A stretch of DNA of 64,000 bases from Nitrospinaceae bacterium. GTDB lineage: Bacteria > Nitrospinota > Nitrospinia > Nitrospinales > VA-1. A program made the position numbers and the translations under genes. Positions 47,101 to 56,272 of the stretch are shown piece by piece (positions within the stretch are counted from its first letter, which is position 1; every line of letters begins with the position of its first letter). The stretch covers positions 326,362-390,361 of the forward strand of contig JAJDAY010000026.1 in NCBI GenBank assembly GCA_029261655.1, read 5' to 3'. The notes below the pieces were generated by a model. The model searched no databases. It was not told the DNA's origin and saw nothing but the letters and a program-made list of their open reading frames with translations.

Positions 47101-48702
47101 TTAATTGAAGAGATTTTCAAGCCCTCCAAGCGCGCTTGTGAAGGCGTCTCTCTGGGAATTCAATCTCCCGATTGTTACCTCAAGACTGGCAAACCGTTGC
47201 CTCAAATCAGTTTCAAAAACCTCCAGGCGAGATTCTAACCCAAGGATCTGCTGATCGATGTCATTGATGGTGCTGGTGAAGGTGTCGATTTCGGTGGTCA
47301 ACGGACCGTTCAGCGAATCGTCTGTCAGATTGGTCAACACCCGGTTGATCGTCTCCCCCACTCCAAACGATAAATTGATCGTCCCATAGGACCCGTCGGC
47401 AAGATTTGCAAGCCTGAAATTGAGACCTTCTGCGGGAGTGCCCACGGCCCCGGAAAAGAAATTCCCCGACCCCACGGCATTGAAGAATTGATTCTGCCCC
47501 GCGACGCTCAATTGCGGAACGCCTCCTGAAACTCGCAAATCGTAATTATTGGCGAGGGTCGCACTGGTGAATCCAATAAAAGTGACGTCATTGTCCGTGG
47601 TCGTCCCTTTACTGGCGAACAACTCGGCGACATTGCCAATGTCGGCGGTCAGAGCCTCTGTCAGGTCGGCATCGTCTATCGCTATGGTTCCATCCGGTTG
47701 AGTCCGGATTCCAATTTGCGATAAAGAATTGTAAATTCCCGAGACGCCCTGCACTTGACTGCTCAAGGAATTTCGCAGGGTCTGCTGAAGGTTCTGAACA
47801 GTGAAGTTGCCAAATAATAGACCGGTTGAAAGCGTGTCCGGGTCTAAAAACTGTTGCTCCTTTAAAAAAGCTGAGAGTTCATTATAATTATCGACGAAAG
47901 CGGATATTTTTTCTTTGACAGCGGCGATATCAGCAGACAACGTGACGGTCCCCGAGCCTGCGGATTGCAGGTTAATGGTTGCCCCCGCAATGACATCGGT
48001 CACGGTGTTGCTGGATTTTGTGATCGCGATTCCATCCAGTGTCAAGCTCGCGTCCTGGGCAGATTGAGTTTCGGTGAACGACAATACTTCTGTGCTCCCC
48101 TGTTTGATCGAAACCGAAACACTGTTTGCGGCGCCTGTTTGTGTCCCGGAAACCACTAAACGTACGGGGTTGGTGGCGCTACCGTCGTTCAAAAAAGAAG
48201 CCTGGAGACCGGCCCCCGAATTATTGATCGCCTGTTTCAATCCGTCCAGAGTGTTGTTGGAGGAGTTGATATCAATGCTGGTCGTTACAGAGCCGACCGT
48301 GATCTCCAGAGTGCCCGTCGTGACCGCGCCGCTGGTGGAACTGAATCCGGCTGAAACCAGCTTGCTCGCACGCGCCAGGCTGTTGACGGTCAGGGAAAAC
48401 GTTCCCGAAGCGGCCTGGCTGGTGGTGCTGATGGTGGCCACTTGATTGTTGTCGGAGGTGTTGCTGTTTGCAAAGACCCCCTGGGTGGAAAGGAACTTCG
48501 ATTCCGAGTTCAGAGTGTTGACCTGACTTTTAAAAGTCTGTAACCGGGATTGCAGATCCTGAAATGTGAGCAGTTTTTCGGCTTCCAGGTCCGCCTTGGC
48601 CTCCAGATCGTCGATAGGCCTTCTTTGCAACTGGATCAGCTTGGTGATGATATCCGCCGTATCCAGATTGGAATTTATTCCCGATATAAACGACTCTGCC
48701 AT
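47101..48702 (-). CDS. fliD: Flagellar filament cap protein FliD
   Basis: The 533-residue hook-associated protein 2 caps the growing filament. It begins SGINSNLDTADIITKLIQLQRRPIDDLEAKADLEAEKL, the FliD N-terminal helix pattern, and ends in a coiled-coil (DIDQQILGLESRLEVFETDLRQRFASLEVTIGRLNSQ). The middle part is Ser/Thr/Asn-rich beta domains. A possible sigma-54 site lies upstream on the minus strand (GG at 48774-48773, GC at 48762-48761). Confidence 0.93.
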   Translation of the reverse strand: MAESFISGINSNLDTADIITKLIQLQRRPIDDLEAKADLEAEKLLTFQDLQSRLQTFKSQVNTLNSESKFLSTQGVFANSNTSDNNQVATISTTSQAASGTFSLTVNSLARASKLVSAGFSSTSGAVTTGTLEITVGSVTTSIDINSSNNTLDGLKQAINNSGAGLQASFLNDGSATNPVRLVVSGTQTGAANSVSVSIKQGSTEVLSFTETQSAQDASLTLDGIAITKSSNTVTDVIAGATINLQSAGSGTVTLSADIAAVKEKISAFVDNYNELSAFLKEQQFLDPDTLSTGLLFGNFTVQNLQQTLRNSLSSQVQGVSGIYNSLSQIGIRTQPDGTIAIDDADLTEALTADIGNVAELFASKGTTTDNDVTFIGFTSATLANNYDLRVSGGVPQLSVAGQNQFFNAVGSGNFFSGAVGTPAEGLNFRLANLADGSYGTINLSFGVGETINRVLTNLTDDSLNGPLTTEIDTFTSTINDIDQQILGLESRLEVFETDLRQRFASLEVTIGRLNSQRDAFTSALGGLENLFN

Positions 48703-48950
48703 AAGGTCTATTCAACTTGAGGTGAAATTGGGTCAGCGATCCTGTCAAAACCCTTTATCGGCGTGATTTTGGCCAAACTTTAATTGATTTGGAACGATTC
48801 ATTTGTCCTGCTTGTTCCATGCTCCAGAAAGGGGGTTAAGGGCCGGATTTTCCGAATTTTCATTAAAAACCTGGGAAAAATAGTTTGCTTTGAATCTTGA
48901 GAATGCTAAATTATCGACACTTTTCAACCAGCGAAACACCAGGATAAAAA

Positions 48951-49613
48951 ATGGGCGAACAATTTGATTTATTTGCTGAACCGGAGGAAAAACCGCTCGA
49001 AAAAGCGGCCCAGCCCAAGCAGGCGCCGAGAATTCTTTATTTTGACCTGGAGACCCAGAAAAGTTCGGATGATGTCGGCGGTTGGTCGCCTGTCCAGATC
49101 AAATTGATGAAACTTGCGGTCGGTGTGGTCTGGGACAGCCGGGAGAAAAAATATTTCACCTACCGGGAAGACGAAGCGGGCCAATTGGCGGAAAAACTGC
49201 ACACCGCCGATCTGGTGGTCGGGTTCAACGTGATCGGTTTCGATTACACGGTGCTGGAAGGCTATGGCCCATTTCATCTTAATAAAATAAATACCTTCGA
49301 TATGCTTCTGGATGTTAAAAAAATCCTGAATTTCCGCCTGGGCCTCAATCACCTGGCGCAACACACCCTGAACGCCGAAAAATCCGCCGATGGGCTGATC
49401 TCGGTCAAATGGTATAAGGAAGGTGAAAAGGACCCTGGAAAAATGGAATCCATGATGAGCAAGATCATTGATTACTGCAAACAGGATGTCGCCATCACCC
49501 GGGATTTGTTTCTGTTTGGCGAAAAGGAGGGTTTCCTGAAATACAAAACCCGCGCCGGGAAAATAGATGAATTTAAAGTTGATTGGAAAATCGACAGGTT
49601 GATCACCGCTTAG
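48951..49613 (+). CDS. RNase H-like (DEDD) exonuclease-like protein
   Basis: The 220-residue protein has the DEDD acid residues: D-x-E in LYFDLETQ, D in VVGFNVIGFDYTVLEGY and Y-x3-D in YCKQDVAITRDLF. This matches the YprB-like ribonuclease H-fold family. A short QFDLF motif near the start (residues about 4-8) resembles a beta-clamp-binding peptide, which would link it to replication or repair. Substrate unknown. Confidence 0.75.
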   Translation: MGEQFDLFAEPEEKPLEKAAQPKQAPRILYFDLETQKSSDDVGGWSPVQIKLMKLAVGVVWDSREKKYFTYREDEAGQLAEKLHTADLVVGFNVIGFDYTVLEGYGPFHLNKINTFDMLLDVKKILNFRLGLNHLAQHTLNAEKSADGLISVKWYKEGEKDPGKMESMMSKIIDYCKQDVAITRDLFLFGEKEGFLKYKTRAGKIDEFKVDWKIDRLITA

Positions 49614-49696
49614 CGGTCAACCGGCGGGTGCCTGGTCTTTTCCGCTAAAAAAGTTTTCATCCCGTCCACGCTGTTTATCCCTTCCCACGCCAATTT

Positions 49697-50137
49697 CTAA
49701 TCTTCGGAATTCGAATCTTCAAAGGAAAGATAGGCCAGACGGCTTTCGTAGTCCAGAGTGTCGAACTGTATGCCCTGCCGGAAGTTGGCAAAATGCAGTT
49801 CGGCGTAAACGGCGATGACGGCGTGGAGGGCATGGTGATCCTCCATCCCCTGATCTTTAAGTCGGCGATAGGCTTCTTCCACAAATTCGAGTTGTCCGGT
49901 CAAAATCTGTTTGTCAACGATCACATGCAAAACCGTGTGCACAAACGGATTGACGATCTGCCCTCCTATTTCCTGGGGATGCATGCCAAGTTCCCCCAGT
50001 TTCCAGATATCATCGAACTCTGGATGCAGATCCATAATATGAGCGATGCGGGCGTCCTGTTCTTCAAAGTCCTGCCCTTCCTCGCGTCCAGCGGCCACTT
50101 GCAGGATTCTCACCTGGGTTTCTTTATCGAATTGCAT
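49697..50137 (-). CDS. DUF1841 family protein
   Basis: The 146-residue protein has the DUF1841 core NPFVHTVLHVIVDKQILTGQLEFVEEAYRRLKDQGMEDHHALHAVIAVYAE, with several His residues. The N-terminal part is charged. Members are conserved proteins of unknown function. It is transcribed toward the exonuclease-like gene. Confidence 0.85.
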   Translation of the reverse strand: MQFDKETQVRILQVAAGREEGQDFEEQDARIAHIMDLHPEFDDIWKLGELGMHPQEIGGQIVNPFVHTVLHVIVDKQILTGQLEFVEEAYRRLKDQGMEDHHALHAVIAVYAELHFANFRQGIQFDTLDYESRLAYLSFEDSNSED

Positions 50138-50238
50138 TTTATTTAAATTCCTTGCGAAAAAATTTTCGTGCGAATCAGCGGAAAAGGTCTTTCAAAACAC
50201 GCCCTGCCCCTGCCCTTAATCCTGCAAACTTTGGTGAG

Positions 50239-50523
50239 TCATGGGGTTTCAGAAAAATGCGTCCTTCGGTCCCGTTCTTCCCCGCCATAAACCATGAACA
50301 CTCTTTTCCCCTGGCGCATATGATATTTAGCCCAGGCGGGGGATTTTCCGTCATAACTGGCGTCCGGGTCCTCCCCTTCGGCCTTCAGATAATCGGGGTA
50401 ATCCAAACCCGCGTCATAGGCGTCTAGCAACAGACAATCGGTGGTGAACCCCTTTCCAGTCAATTTGATTTTTGTCAGAAAAGCTTCAATTTTCGCAGGA
50501 TCACTCAATTCAATAGCTTGCAT
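50239..50523 (-). CDS. Hypothetical small protein
   Basis: The 94-residue soluble protein contains DAYDAGLDYPDYLKAEGEDPDASYDG, rich in Asp and Tyr. I do not recognise a family and see no motif for a metal or nucleotide. It sits upstream of the DUF1841 gene, about 100 bp away on the same strand. Confidence 0.5.
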   Translation of the reverse strand: MQAIELSDPAKIEAFLTKIKLTGKGFTTDCLLLDAYDAGLDYPDYLKAEGEDPDASYDGKSPAWAKYHMRQGKRVFMVYGGEERDRRTHFSETP

Positions 50524-50721
50524 GATAATTTCCTATAGATTATGGGAGCCACAACCGGTTTTCTGGTTTTCTTGATTTAGGATTCAATTTCAACCGTTTG
50601 GTAGCAGGTAAAGCTGTTAAAAAGTAGATCGCCGGTTGATTTTGGGTTATATTAGCACACCCCTTTATTCGGTAGAATCGCCAAAAACCGAGGGAACAAA
50701 AAAACTTCAAGGATTCGATCC

Positions 50722-51051
50722 ATGATAATTCAGGACAACTTATTATTGAATCGCGCCGAACCGGATGGTTTGGGCGGAGTGCAGTTTTTGTACAAAGTGA
50801 AGGGCTATGGAGTCACGGCAATCAGTAAGCCGCAGGAAGAATTATCCCATATCCACTGGGAGGTGGATGTCATCAAATATGTGACCGAAATACCCCTAAA
50901 ATATGAAGTTTGCCACACCACCGATCTTGCAAAGAAAACATTGAAGTTTTACAGCGACAAAGCGCTGAACGAATTTCTGGACAAGGCTTTCAAATACTTT
51001 GAAGAACTGGGGCTTCTTGAAAACATGTTGCCCGACAACGACCGGCCTTAA
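50722..51051 (+). CDS. Hypothetical protein upstream of the 2-oxoacid:ferredoxin oxidoreductase genes
   Basis: The 109-residue soluble protein has AAGGA upstream of ATG 50722. No cofactor motif is evident. It is separated from the alpha subunit by 204 bp that contain a promoter, so it is probably not in the same transcript, although five-subunit oxidoreductases of this kind in Hydrogenobacter have extra small subunits and this could be one. Confidence 0.55.
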   Translation: MIIQDNLLLNRAEPDGLGGVQFLYKVKGYGVTAISKPQEELSHIHWEVDVIKYVTEIPLKYEVCHTTDLAKKTLKFYSDKALNEFLDKAFKYFEELGLLENMLPDNDRP

Positions 51052-51077
51052 AAAGACCTTCCAGAGTCCGTTAATAC

Positions 51078-51105
51078 TTGACAGAGAGGGTACTTGTTAT
51101 ATTAT
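51078..51105 (+). promoter_or_regulatory. Promoter of the 2-oxoacid:ferredoxin oxidoreductase operon
   Basis: A perfect TTGACA (51078-51083) and TATTAT (51100-51105) with a 16-bp spacer; overlapping TATATT at 51098 is an alternative. The leader before the alpha subunit would be about 145 nt. Confidence 0.65.
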
Positions 51106-51255
51106 AAGGCTCATTTTTATGTGGTACTATAGATATCGTTTTCCCGTATGGAGCGAACTTTTTTCTTCATAATCATCAAGATATCAATCAAGAATTATGT
51201 TTGACGGGTCCTTCGGCCCGCCGTTTAATAGAATGCAATTGTCAGGAGACCGTGC

Positions 51256-52467
51256 ATGTCGAATCTAGATTTCGTAGCGGAAGGTAAACCAGCTGACTGG
51301 GTACCTCTTGGAGAAACACAAACAGTAGTCGATCCAATGGAGATGTTTTTCAAACTACCCAGAAAAACCGAATTCATCACCGGCAGTGAAGCCGCCCGTG
51401 AATCCATTCGCCGAATGAATGTTGATGTCGCCATAGCTTATCCCATCACTCCACAGAGTGAAACGATGCAACAAGCCGGATACCTGTATGATGAGGGATA
51501 TATCAAGGATTTTTATCGCGGCGAGGAAGAAATTGGCGTCATGTCGGCTTGCTCCGGAGCTTCACGCGCCGGCGTTCGCACCCTCACGGCCACCTCCGGT
51601 CCTGGTCTCATGCGCGGTATGGAAGCTATTTCCTCTTGGCCGGGGGCGCGTGTTCCCATCGTCTTGATGGATATGTGCCGGGTCATCAACACACCTTTGG
51701 CGATCCAGCCGGACAACATTGAAATGTCTTTCATGCTCAATACAGGGATGCTCCTTCTACACGCTGAAGACCAGCAGGATTTTTACGATTATCCTTTAGT
51801 TGCGGCCATCGTCTCGGAAAAAGTGGACGTGACCTTGCCTTGCGCGGTTTCTGTGGATGGATTTTTTGTGACGCACGCCAGGGGCCAGGTGTCCATGACT
51901 CCCAAAGAGTATAAACTGCCGCCCAGAGATGGTTGGGCGTCTGCTGTTCCCGCGATGGATAATGAAAATCCTCCAGCCAGGCTTTCGCGTGACGCTCCAA
52001 TTCAGAAAAGTAACTTTATCAGTTATCACATGCACTCCAGTTGGCAGCAGGAGGTATTTGCCGCGGTAGAACGTTCGGCCAAATACTTCGACAAATATCT
52101 GGGTGGCCTGATAGAGATTATCAACCCGGATGCCGAAGAGTTTCTGGTCGCTTCCGGTGCGGCGGTTTCTCAATCCCGTGAAGCAGTGCGCCAGGAAGGA
52201 GAAGCCGGTCGAAAGGTTGGCATGATTAAAATCAAATCCATCCGTCCCTGGCCGATGAGAGAACTCGTTGCGGCATTAAAAAATGCCAAGCGCATCATGG
52301 TTCCTGAATTCAACCAGGCAGGTTGGTTGCACAAAGAACTCTGTTCGACTCTGTATGGCCGAACTACAGGCACAATGATCGGTGGCCCAAGAGTGTATGG
52401 CGGAATGACCATGCCGACCGAGATGATTCTGGAGTGGCTGGCGGACGCTAGAAAAAAGCAACTTTAA
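51256..52467 (+). CDS. korA: 2-Oxoacid:ferredoxin oxidoreductase alpha subunit (2-oxoglutarate or pyruvate)
   Basis: The 403-residue subunit has the domain I signature IAYPITPQSETMQQAG and EEEIGVMSACSGASRAGVRTLTATSGPG, where the catalytic Thr/Glu surround the TPP. It carries the fold II transketolase-like domain at its C-terminus. With the beta and gamma subunits it fixes CO2 onto an acyl-CoA using reduced ferredoxin, a key step of the reductive TCA cycle. 2-Oxoglutarate and pyruvate enzymes of this five-subunit type are close relatives, so the substrate is not fixed by sequence. AGGAG precedes the ATG. Confidence 0.88.
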   Translation: MSNLDFVAEGKPADWVPLGETQTVVDPMEMFFKLPRKTEFITGSEAARESIRRMNVDVAIAYPITPQSETMQQAGYLYDEGYIKDFYRGEEEIGVMSACSGASRAGVRTLTATSGPGLMRGMEAISSWPGARVPIVLMDMCRVINTPLAIQPDNIEMSFMLNTGMLLLHAEDQQDFYDYPLVAAIVSEKVDVTLPCAVSVDGFFVTHARGQVSMTPKEYKLPPRDGWASAVPAMDNENPPARLSRDAPIQKSNFISYHMHSSWQQEVFAAVERSAKYFDKYLGGLIEIINPDAEEFLVASGAAVSQSREAVRQEGEAGRKVGMIKIKSIRPWPMRELVAALKNAKRIMVPEFNQAGWLHKELCSTLYGRTTGTMIGGPRVYGGMTMPTEMILEWLADARKKQL

Positions 52468-52644
52468 TTGCTCTTGAGTCGGAATGCTTATTTTGGCTTC
52501 ACCCCCCCAGGGGGTAGGTAAGACTGTTTTAAGTATTTTATTAGTATGTTGCCTGGTGATTGCTATCAACAGTTTATGCTAAAGTAGTTTTGTGTTTTTT
52601 TCATTCCCTTAAATTAATAGTTTTCTATATATAAGGAAAAAATC

Positions 52645-53520
52645 ATGTCTTTTGAAACTTTAAGACCATCTCCAGCTTTAAAAGAATTTCTCCCCATCGA
52701 GTATAAAGACCTTGTCGATCATGGCCCCTACGGAAAGAATAAAAAGGTATCCGATATGGGGAAATTCAAGGAAATCATTGAAGAACACCCTATGTGTGCC
52801 GGATGTGCCATGACTTTGTTCATTCGCCTGATGTACATTGGCATGCCCAACCCCGAACATACAATCGTTGTCGGTACCGCAGGCTGTGGCCGATTGGCCC
52901 TGTCCCAGGCGTCTGTACCATTTGTCTATGGGAACTATGGGGACACCAACGCGGTCGCCAGTGGATTGAAACGGGGGCTGGATATTCGCTTTCCCAATCA
53001 GTTTAAAGATATTGTGGTTTGTGCCGGTGACGGTGGCCTGGTCGATATCGGTTTTCAAGGTCTCATGCACAGTTGGTTCCGCCATGAAAAGTTTGCAACC
53101 GTTCTGCTGGACAATGAAGTTTATGGAAACACCGGCGGTCAGGAAAGCGGCATGACCAATAAAGGCAAAGTCCTTAAAATGTCTCCGCGCGGTAAAAAGG
53201 ACGATAAAATGGATATGCTGGGCCTGGCTAAAGTTGCCAAACTGGACTATATCGCTCGTCTCGCACCGACCAACCCTGCACGCGTTGCCCGGACCATTCG
53301 TCGAGCAATTCTGATCGCGAGAGAATTTGGCGCGACCTACGTACAGGCCTATACCTCCTGTAATATTGAATATTCGATTCCCACACCGGACGTTATGAAG
53401 GATGCGTTTGAGATTGAAAAAGACCGGTATGGTTTTGAGGAAATCATCTCTGACCGGGCCAAAGAATATTTAAAGGATCTTGAAGCGAAAGCTAAAGCCG
53501 CGAAAAAAGCTAAAAAATAA
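52645..53520 (+). CDS. korB: 2-Oxoacid:ferredoxin oxidoreductase beta subunit (TPP-binding)
   Basis: The 291-residue subunit binds TPP and a [4Fe-4S] cluster. CAGCAM and GTAGCGRLALS hold Cys ligands, GDGGLVDIGFQGLMH is the TPP-Mg loop, and DNEVYGNTGGQESG completes the site. The tail is Lys/Ala-rich. A 177-bp gap with a C7/G5 hairpin separates it from the alpha gene; a 15-bp gap joins it to gamma. Confidence 0.9.
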   Translation: MSFETLRPSPALKEFLPIEYKDLVDHGPYGKNKKVSDMGKFKEIIEEHPMCAGCAMTLFIRLMYIGMPNPEHTIVVGTAGCGRLALSQASVPFVYGNYGDTNAVASGLKRGLDIRFPNQFKDIVVCAGDGGLVDIGFQGLMHSWFRHEKFATVLLDNEVYGNTGGQESGMTNKGKVLKMSPRGKKDDKMDMLGLAKVAKLDYIARLAPTNPARVARTIRRAILIAREFGATYVQAYTSCNIEYSIPTPDVMKDAFEIEKDRYGFEEIISDRAKEYLKDLEAKAKAAKKAKK

Positions 53521-53535
53521 AGGAGATCAGTAAGT

Positions 53536-54258
53536 ATGTCTATTAAGCGCTACAACGTTCGTATGGCAGGAATTGGTGGCCAGGGAGTTGTGACCGCATC
53601 CCACATTCTGAGTAACGGGGTGGTCATTTCCGGGGGACACAGTTCTCTCGTGCCTTTTTTCGGGTCCGAGAAACGAAACGCCCCGGTAGAAAGTTACGTG
53701 AGAATTTCCAGTGAAGTCATTTATGAAATTGGAGAAATCATATTCCCCAACGTAATTATGATTTTTCACCCTTCGGTTATCACTCTGGGAAAATCGTACA
53801 CCATGCCCTTCTATACCGGGTTAAAACAGGACGGCATCATCGTGATCAACAGCCGAACTCCCATTCCTTTCAGTAAAGATGAAGAACGGGAAATGGCCGA
53901 TGTAGGCGCTAAACTCTCCTATCTTCCAGCAACTGAAATTGCCAACGATGTTGCCAAAACCGAACTTGCCACAAATATGGCAATGTGCGGTGCTATCGCG
54001 GCAGTTTTTGGAATGCCCGACCTGATTTCACTGGCAGGCTCGGTTAAAGACCGGTTTATAGGAAAGGGCGTTGTGGTTTCCGGCGGAACCGCGGCACTTG
54101 ACAGTGCCATTGAGAAAAAGTTCGCTAAAAAACAGAAGCTTCTTGAGGCAAATATGAAAACGCTTGAGGCCAGTTATAAATACATGATCGACCAGGGCTG
54201 GGCGCATCCCGATGCGGACCCTGTTAAGATTGATATGGCCACGATCGCCGCTTGTTAA
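53536..54258 (+). CDS. korC: 2-Oxoacid:ferredoxin oxidoreductase gamma subunit
   Basis: The 240-residue subunit starts NVRMAGIGGQGVVTASHILSNGV, the gamma-domain signature, and has FGSEKRNAPVESYVRIS. It forms part of the CoA-binding site. The C-terminal 60 residues are an extension with basic helices. It follows beta with an AGGAG ribosome site. Confidence 0.9.
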   Translation: MSIKRYNVRMAGIGGQGVVTASHILSNGVVISGGHSSLVPFFGSEKRNAPVESYVRISSEVIYEIGEIIFPNVIMIFHPSVITLGKSYTMPFYTGLKQDGIIVINSRTPIPFSKDEEREMADVGAKLSYLPATEIANDVAKTELATNMAMCGAIAAVFGMPDLISLAGSVKDRFIGKGVVVSGGTAALDSAIEKKFAKKQKLLEANMKTLEASYKYMIDQGWAHPDADPVKIDMATIAAC

Positions 54259-54281
54259 TATCCTAAATTTTTGGAGTAACC

Positions 54282-54545
54282 ATGTATTACGTTGCTGAAG
54301 TTGACAGAGAAATTTGTTCATCCAAAGCCTGTTCTTTGTGCACCACCTTTTGTCCGGAATCCAACTGTATCAATTACAGTGAAAAAGATAAATCCGCCTA
54401 CGTTTCTGTGGATCGATGCAAAGCCTGTGAGATCTGTGTTTATATTTGCGATGACATAGCAAAAAACAATGCCATCAAAATGAAATGGATTGATAATCTC
54501 GATGAAGGATTTGTAATCAAGAATACCGGGATAGTCATCAGGTAA
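54282..54545 (+). CDS. 2-Oxoacid:ferredoxin oxidoreductase ferredoxin-like small subunit
   Basis: The 87-residue protein has two Cys clusters: CSSKACSLCTTFCPESNC and CKACEICVYICDD. They resemble the two [4Fe-4S] sites of the delta subunit but with altered spacing, as in the small subunits of the five-subunit enzymes of Hydrogenobacter and Nitrospina. It is the last gene before the terminator. Confidence 0.85.
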   Translation: MYYVAEVDREICSSKACSLCTTFCPESNCINYSEKDKSAYVSVDRCKACEICVYICDDIAKNNAIKMKWIDNLDEGFVIKNTGIVIR

Positions 54546-54564
54546 ACCCAACGCTTTTCCGAAA

Positions 54565-54604
54565 AGGTATTTGAGCTCAACCGCTCAAATGCCTTTTTTT
54601 TTAT
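54565..54604 (+). terminator. Rho-independent terminator of the oxidoreductase operon
   Basis: AGGTATTTGAGC pairs with GCTCAAATGCCT (12 pairs, one G-T), loop of 6 nt, followed by a run of about ten T residues. Confidence 0.93.
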
Positions 54605-54647
54605 CAATCTCCATTCATTCACCCAACTTACTTAAGGAAAGCCATTA

Positions 54648-55064
54648 ATGGAAAGAACCTTCGCTATCATCAAACCAGATGCCGTTGAACGAAATTTAAT
54701 CGGAAAGATTATTGAGCGCATTGAATCTAAAGGGTTTAAAATCGCCGCCCTAAAAAAAGCCGCACTGTCAAAAACTCAGGCAGAAAGTTTTTATCACGTT
54801 CACAAGGAACGCCCCTTCTTCAACGATTTGACCGCCTATATGGTTTCAGGTCCGGTTGTCCTCATGGTACTGGAGAAAGAAAATGCCATCGCTGACTGGA
54901 GAGAACTGATGGGCGCCACAAATCCTGCCGATGCGGATAAGGGAACTATTCGAAAGGATTTCGCCATCAATCTGGAAAAAAATTCGGCCCACGGATCCGA
55001 TTCTCCCGAAACCGCCGCTTTCGAGGTTTCATTTTTTTTCAGCGGGACCGAAATTTTGCCATAA
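54648..55064 (+). CDS. ndk: Nucleoside diphosphate kinase
   Basis: The 138-residue enzyme transfers phosphate between nucleotides via a phosphohistidine. [19 protein letters not shown] and [24 protein letters not shown] (His in NSAHGSDS) are the hallmarks. Normal length. AAGGAAA precedes the ATG. Confidence 0.97.
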   Translation: MERTFAIIKPDAVERNLIGKIIERIESKGFKIAALKKAALSKTQAESFYHVHKERPFFNDLTAYMVSGPVVLMVLEKENAIADWRELMGATNPADADKGTIRKDFAINLEKNSAHGSDSPETAAFEVSFFFSGTEILP

Positions 55065-55132
55065 AATCCTGTAGAATAGAATTATATTGCAAGATCAAAA
55101 ATCCAAAAAGGCTGTGATAACATCCTAATATT

Positions 55133-55633
55133 ATGAAGAAATTATCCTTGATAATAGCGTTGTTCGTTTTGTTATGGGCCTCCCCAGGCTTCGGATACGA
55201 ATACCAGCTCTATAAAAACGGCGAAAATCTTGGCATCGTGGTGTTTCCCAAAGCCCAGTTGACTGAGGAACTGGATCAATACATCCAGTCCCTTCTGTTG
55301 AAACCCGTAGATGCCGGAGAAGCTGTCATGAGATCGGGCTCTAAAGGAGAGAACGAAACCTTTATGATGCCTCTCGAAGTGCAGAAAAAACATTCGATTG
55401 AAAAGTTCATGGTCATTCAGGTTTTAACACAATCCAGAATGATGATTGGAGTTTTTGATCCTGAATGGGGCCTCACACTTCCGTCGTCAGTATTCGGCAT
55501 GGAAGATATGAAAAAAAATATTCCTAAAACCCTGGACGTATTTCGCGGAAATAATAAGCGCGAAGAGATTCATTGGAAAGGGAGATCGAACCCGGGACTA
55601 ATACCCCGATGGACGCCAATTTCTGGAAGGTAA
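55133..55633 (+). CDS. Secreted hypothetical protein
   Basis: The 166-residue protein has a clear signal peptide (KLSLIIALFVLLWASPGFG) and a mature part without Cys or known motif. It precedes the FmdB gene by 6 bp and is probably cotranscribed with it. Function unknown. Confidence 0.65.
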   Translation: MKKLSLIIALFVLLWASPGFGYEYQLYKNGENLGIVVFPKAQLTEELDQYIQSLLLKPVDAGEAVMRSGSKGENETFMMPLEVQKKHSIEKFMVIQVLTQSRMMIGVFDPEWGLTLPSSVFGMEDMKKNIPKTLDVFRGNNKREEIHWKGRSNPGLIPRWTPISGR

Positions 55634-55639
55634 AAGACC

Positions 55640-55831
55640 ATGCCTGTTTACGAGTACCAATGCGAAAAATGTAAAAAGACGTTTGAGTTTCTGCAAAAAA
55701 TCGACGACAAGCCCATCGAAAAATGCGAGGAATGCCAGGGCGCCTTAAATAAATGCTTTAACAGCATGAACTTTCATTTATACGGACCGGGTTTTTATTC
55801 CACCGATAACAAAAGGAAATATCTTAAATAA
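55640..55831 (+). CDS. FmdB-family zinc ribbon protein
   Basis: The 63-residue protein starts MPVYEYQCEKCKKTFEFLQ and has CEECQG, the two knuckles of the putative regulatory FmdB zinc ribbon. Its C-terminus FHLYGPGFYSTD is also family-typical. The function is not settled. Confidence 0.93.
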   Translation: MPVYEYQCEKCKKTFEFLQKIDDKPIEKCEECQGALNKCFNSMNFHLYGPGFYSTDNKRKYLK

Positions 55832-55858
55832 CCCCTTAATGCTTCTCACCCTTCATCT

Positions 55859-56272
55859 ATGATCTATATCACCCGACGGCTTGAGTTCTGCGCCAGCCAC
55901 CGCCTCTTCAATCCAAAATTCTCCGACGAAAAAAATGCCGAAACCTTTGGGTTGTGCAACAATCCCAATGGTCACGGTCACAATTATGTTCTGGAGGTGA
56001 CCGTACGCGGAGAAATCTCCCCGGAAACAGGGATGGTGCTGGATTTAAAAACTCTTAAAAAGCTGATCAACCTGGAGATCGTAAATAAGGTGGATCACAA
56101 AAACTTTAATATGGACGTAGATTTCATGCGGGGAGTGATTCCCACCGCTGAAAATATTGCGATCAAATTCTGGGAAATTCTGGAATCAAAAATTGAAAAC
56201 GGCTCCTTGCATGAATTGAAGCTTTACGAATCAGATAGAAATTACGTTGTCTATCGCGGAGAACGGGTATGA
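55859..56272 (+). CDS. 6-Pyruvoyl-tetrahydropterin synthase / QueD family enzyme
   Basis: The 137-residue protein has the zinc ligands (ASHRLF His and NGHGHNY His-x-His) and the catalytic Cys in [10 protein letters not shown], spacing as in true PTPS. The substrate is dihydroneopterin triphosphate. It overlaps folE by 4 bp, so the GTP cyclohydrolase product is passed to it: either toward queuosine (QueD) or a pterin cofactor. C-terminal [12 protein letters not shown] carries the catalytic Glu region. Confidence 0.88.
   Translation: MIYITRRLEFCASHRLFNPKFSDEKNAETFGLCNNPNGHGHNYVLEVTVRGEISPETGMVLDLKTLKKLINLEIVNKVDHKNFNMDVDFMRGVIPTAENIAIKFWEILESKIENGSLHELKLYESDRNYVVYRGERV

Noticed and set aside
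48761-48774. Sigma-54 promoter of fliD
   Set aside because: GG-N10-GC spacing is right on the minus strand, but the -12 part reads ACGC rather than TTGC, and a GGCC palindrome makes a chance match likely.
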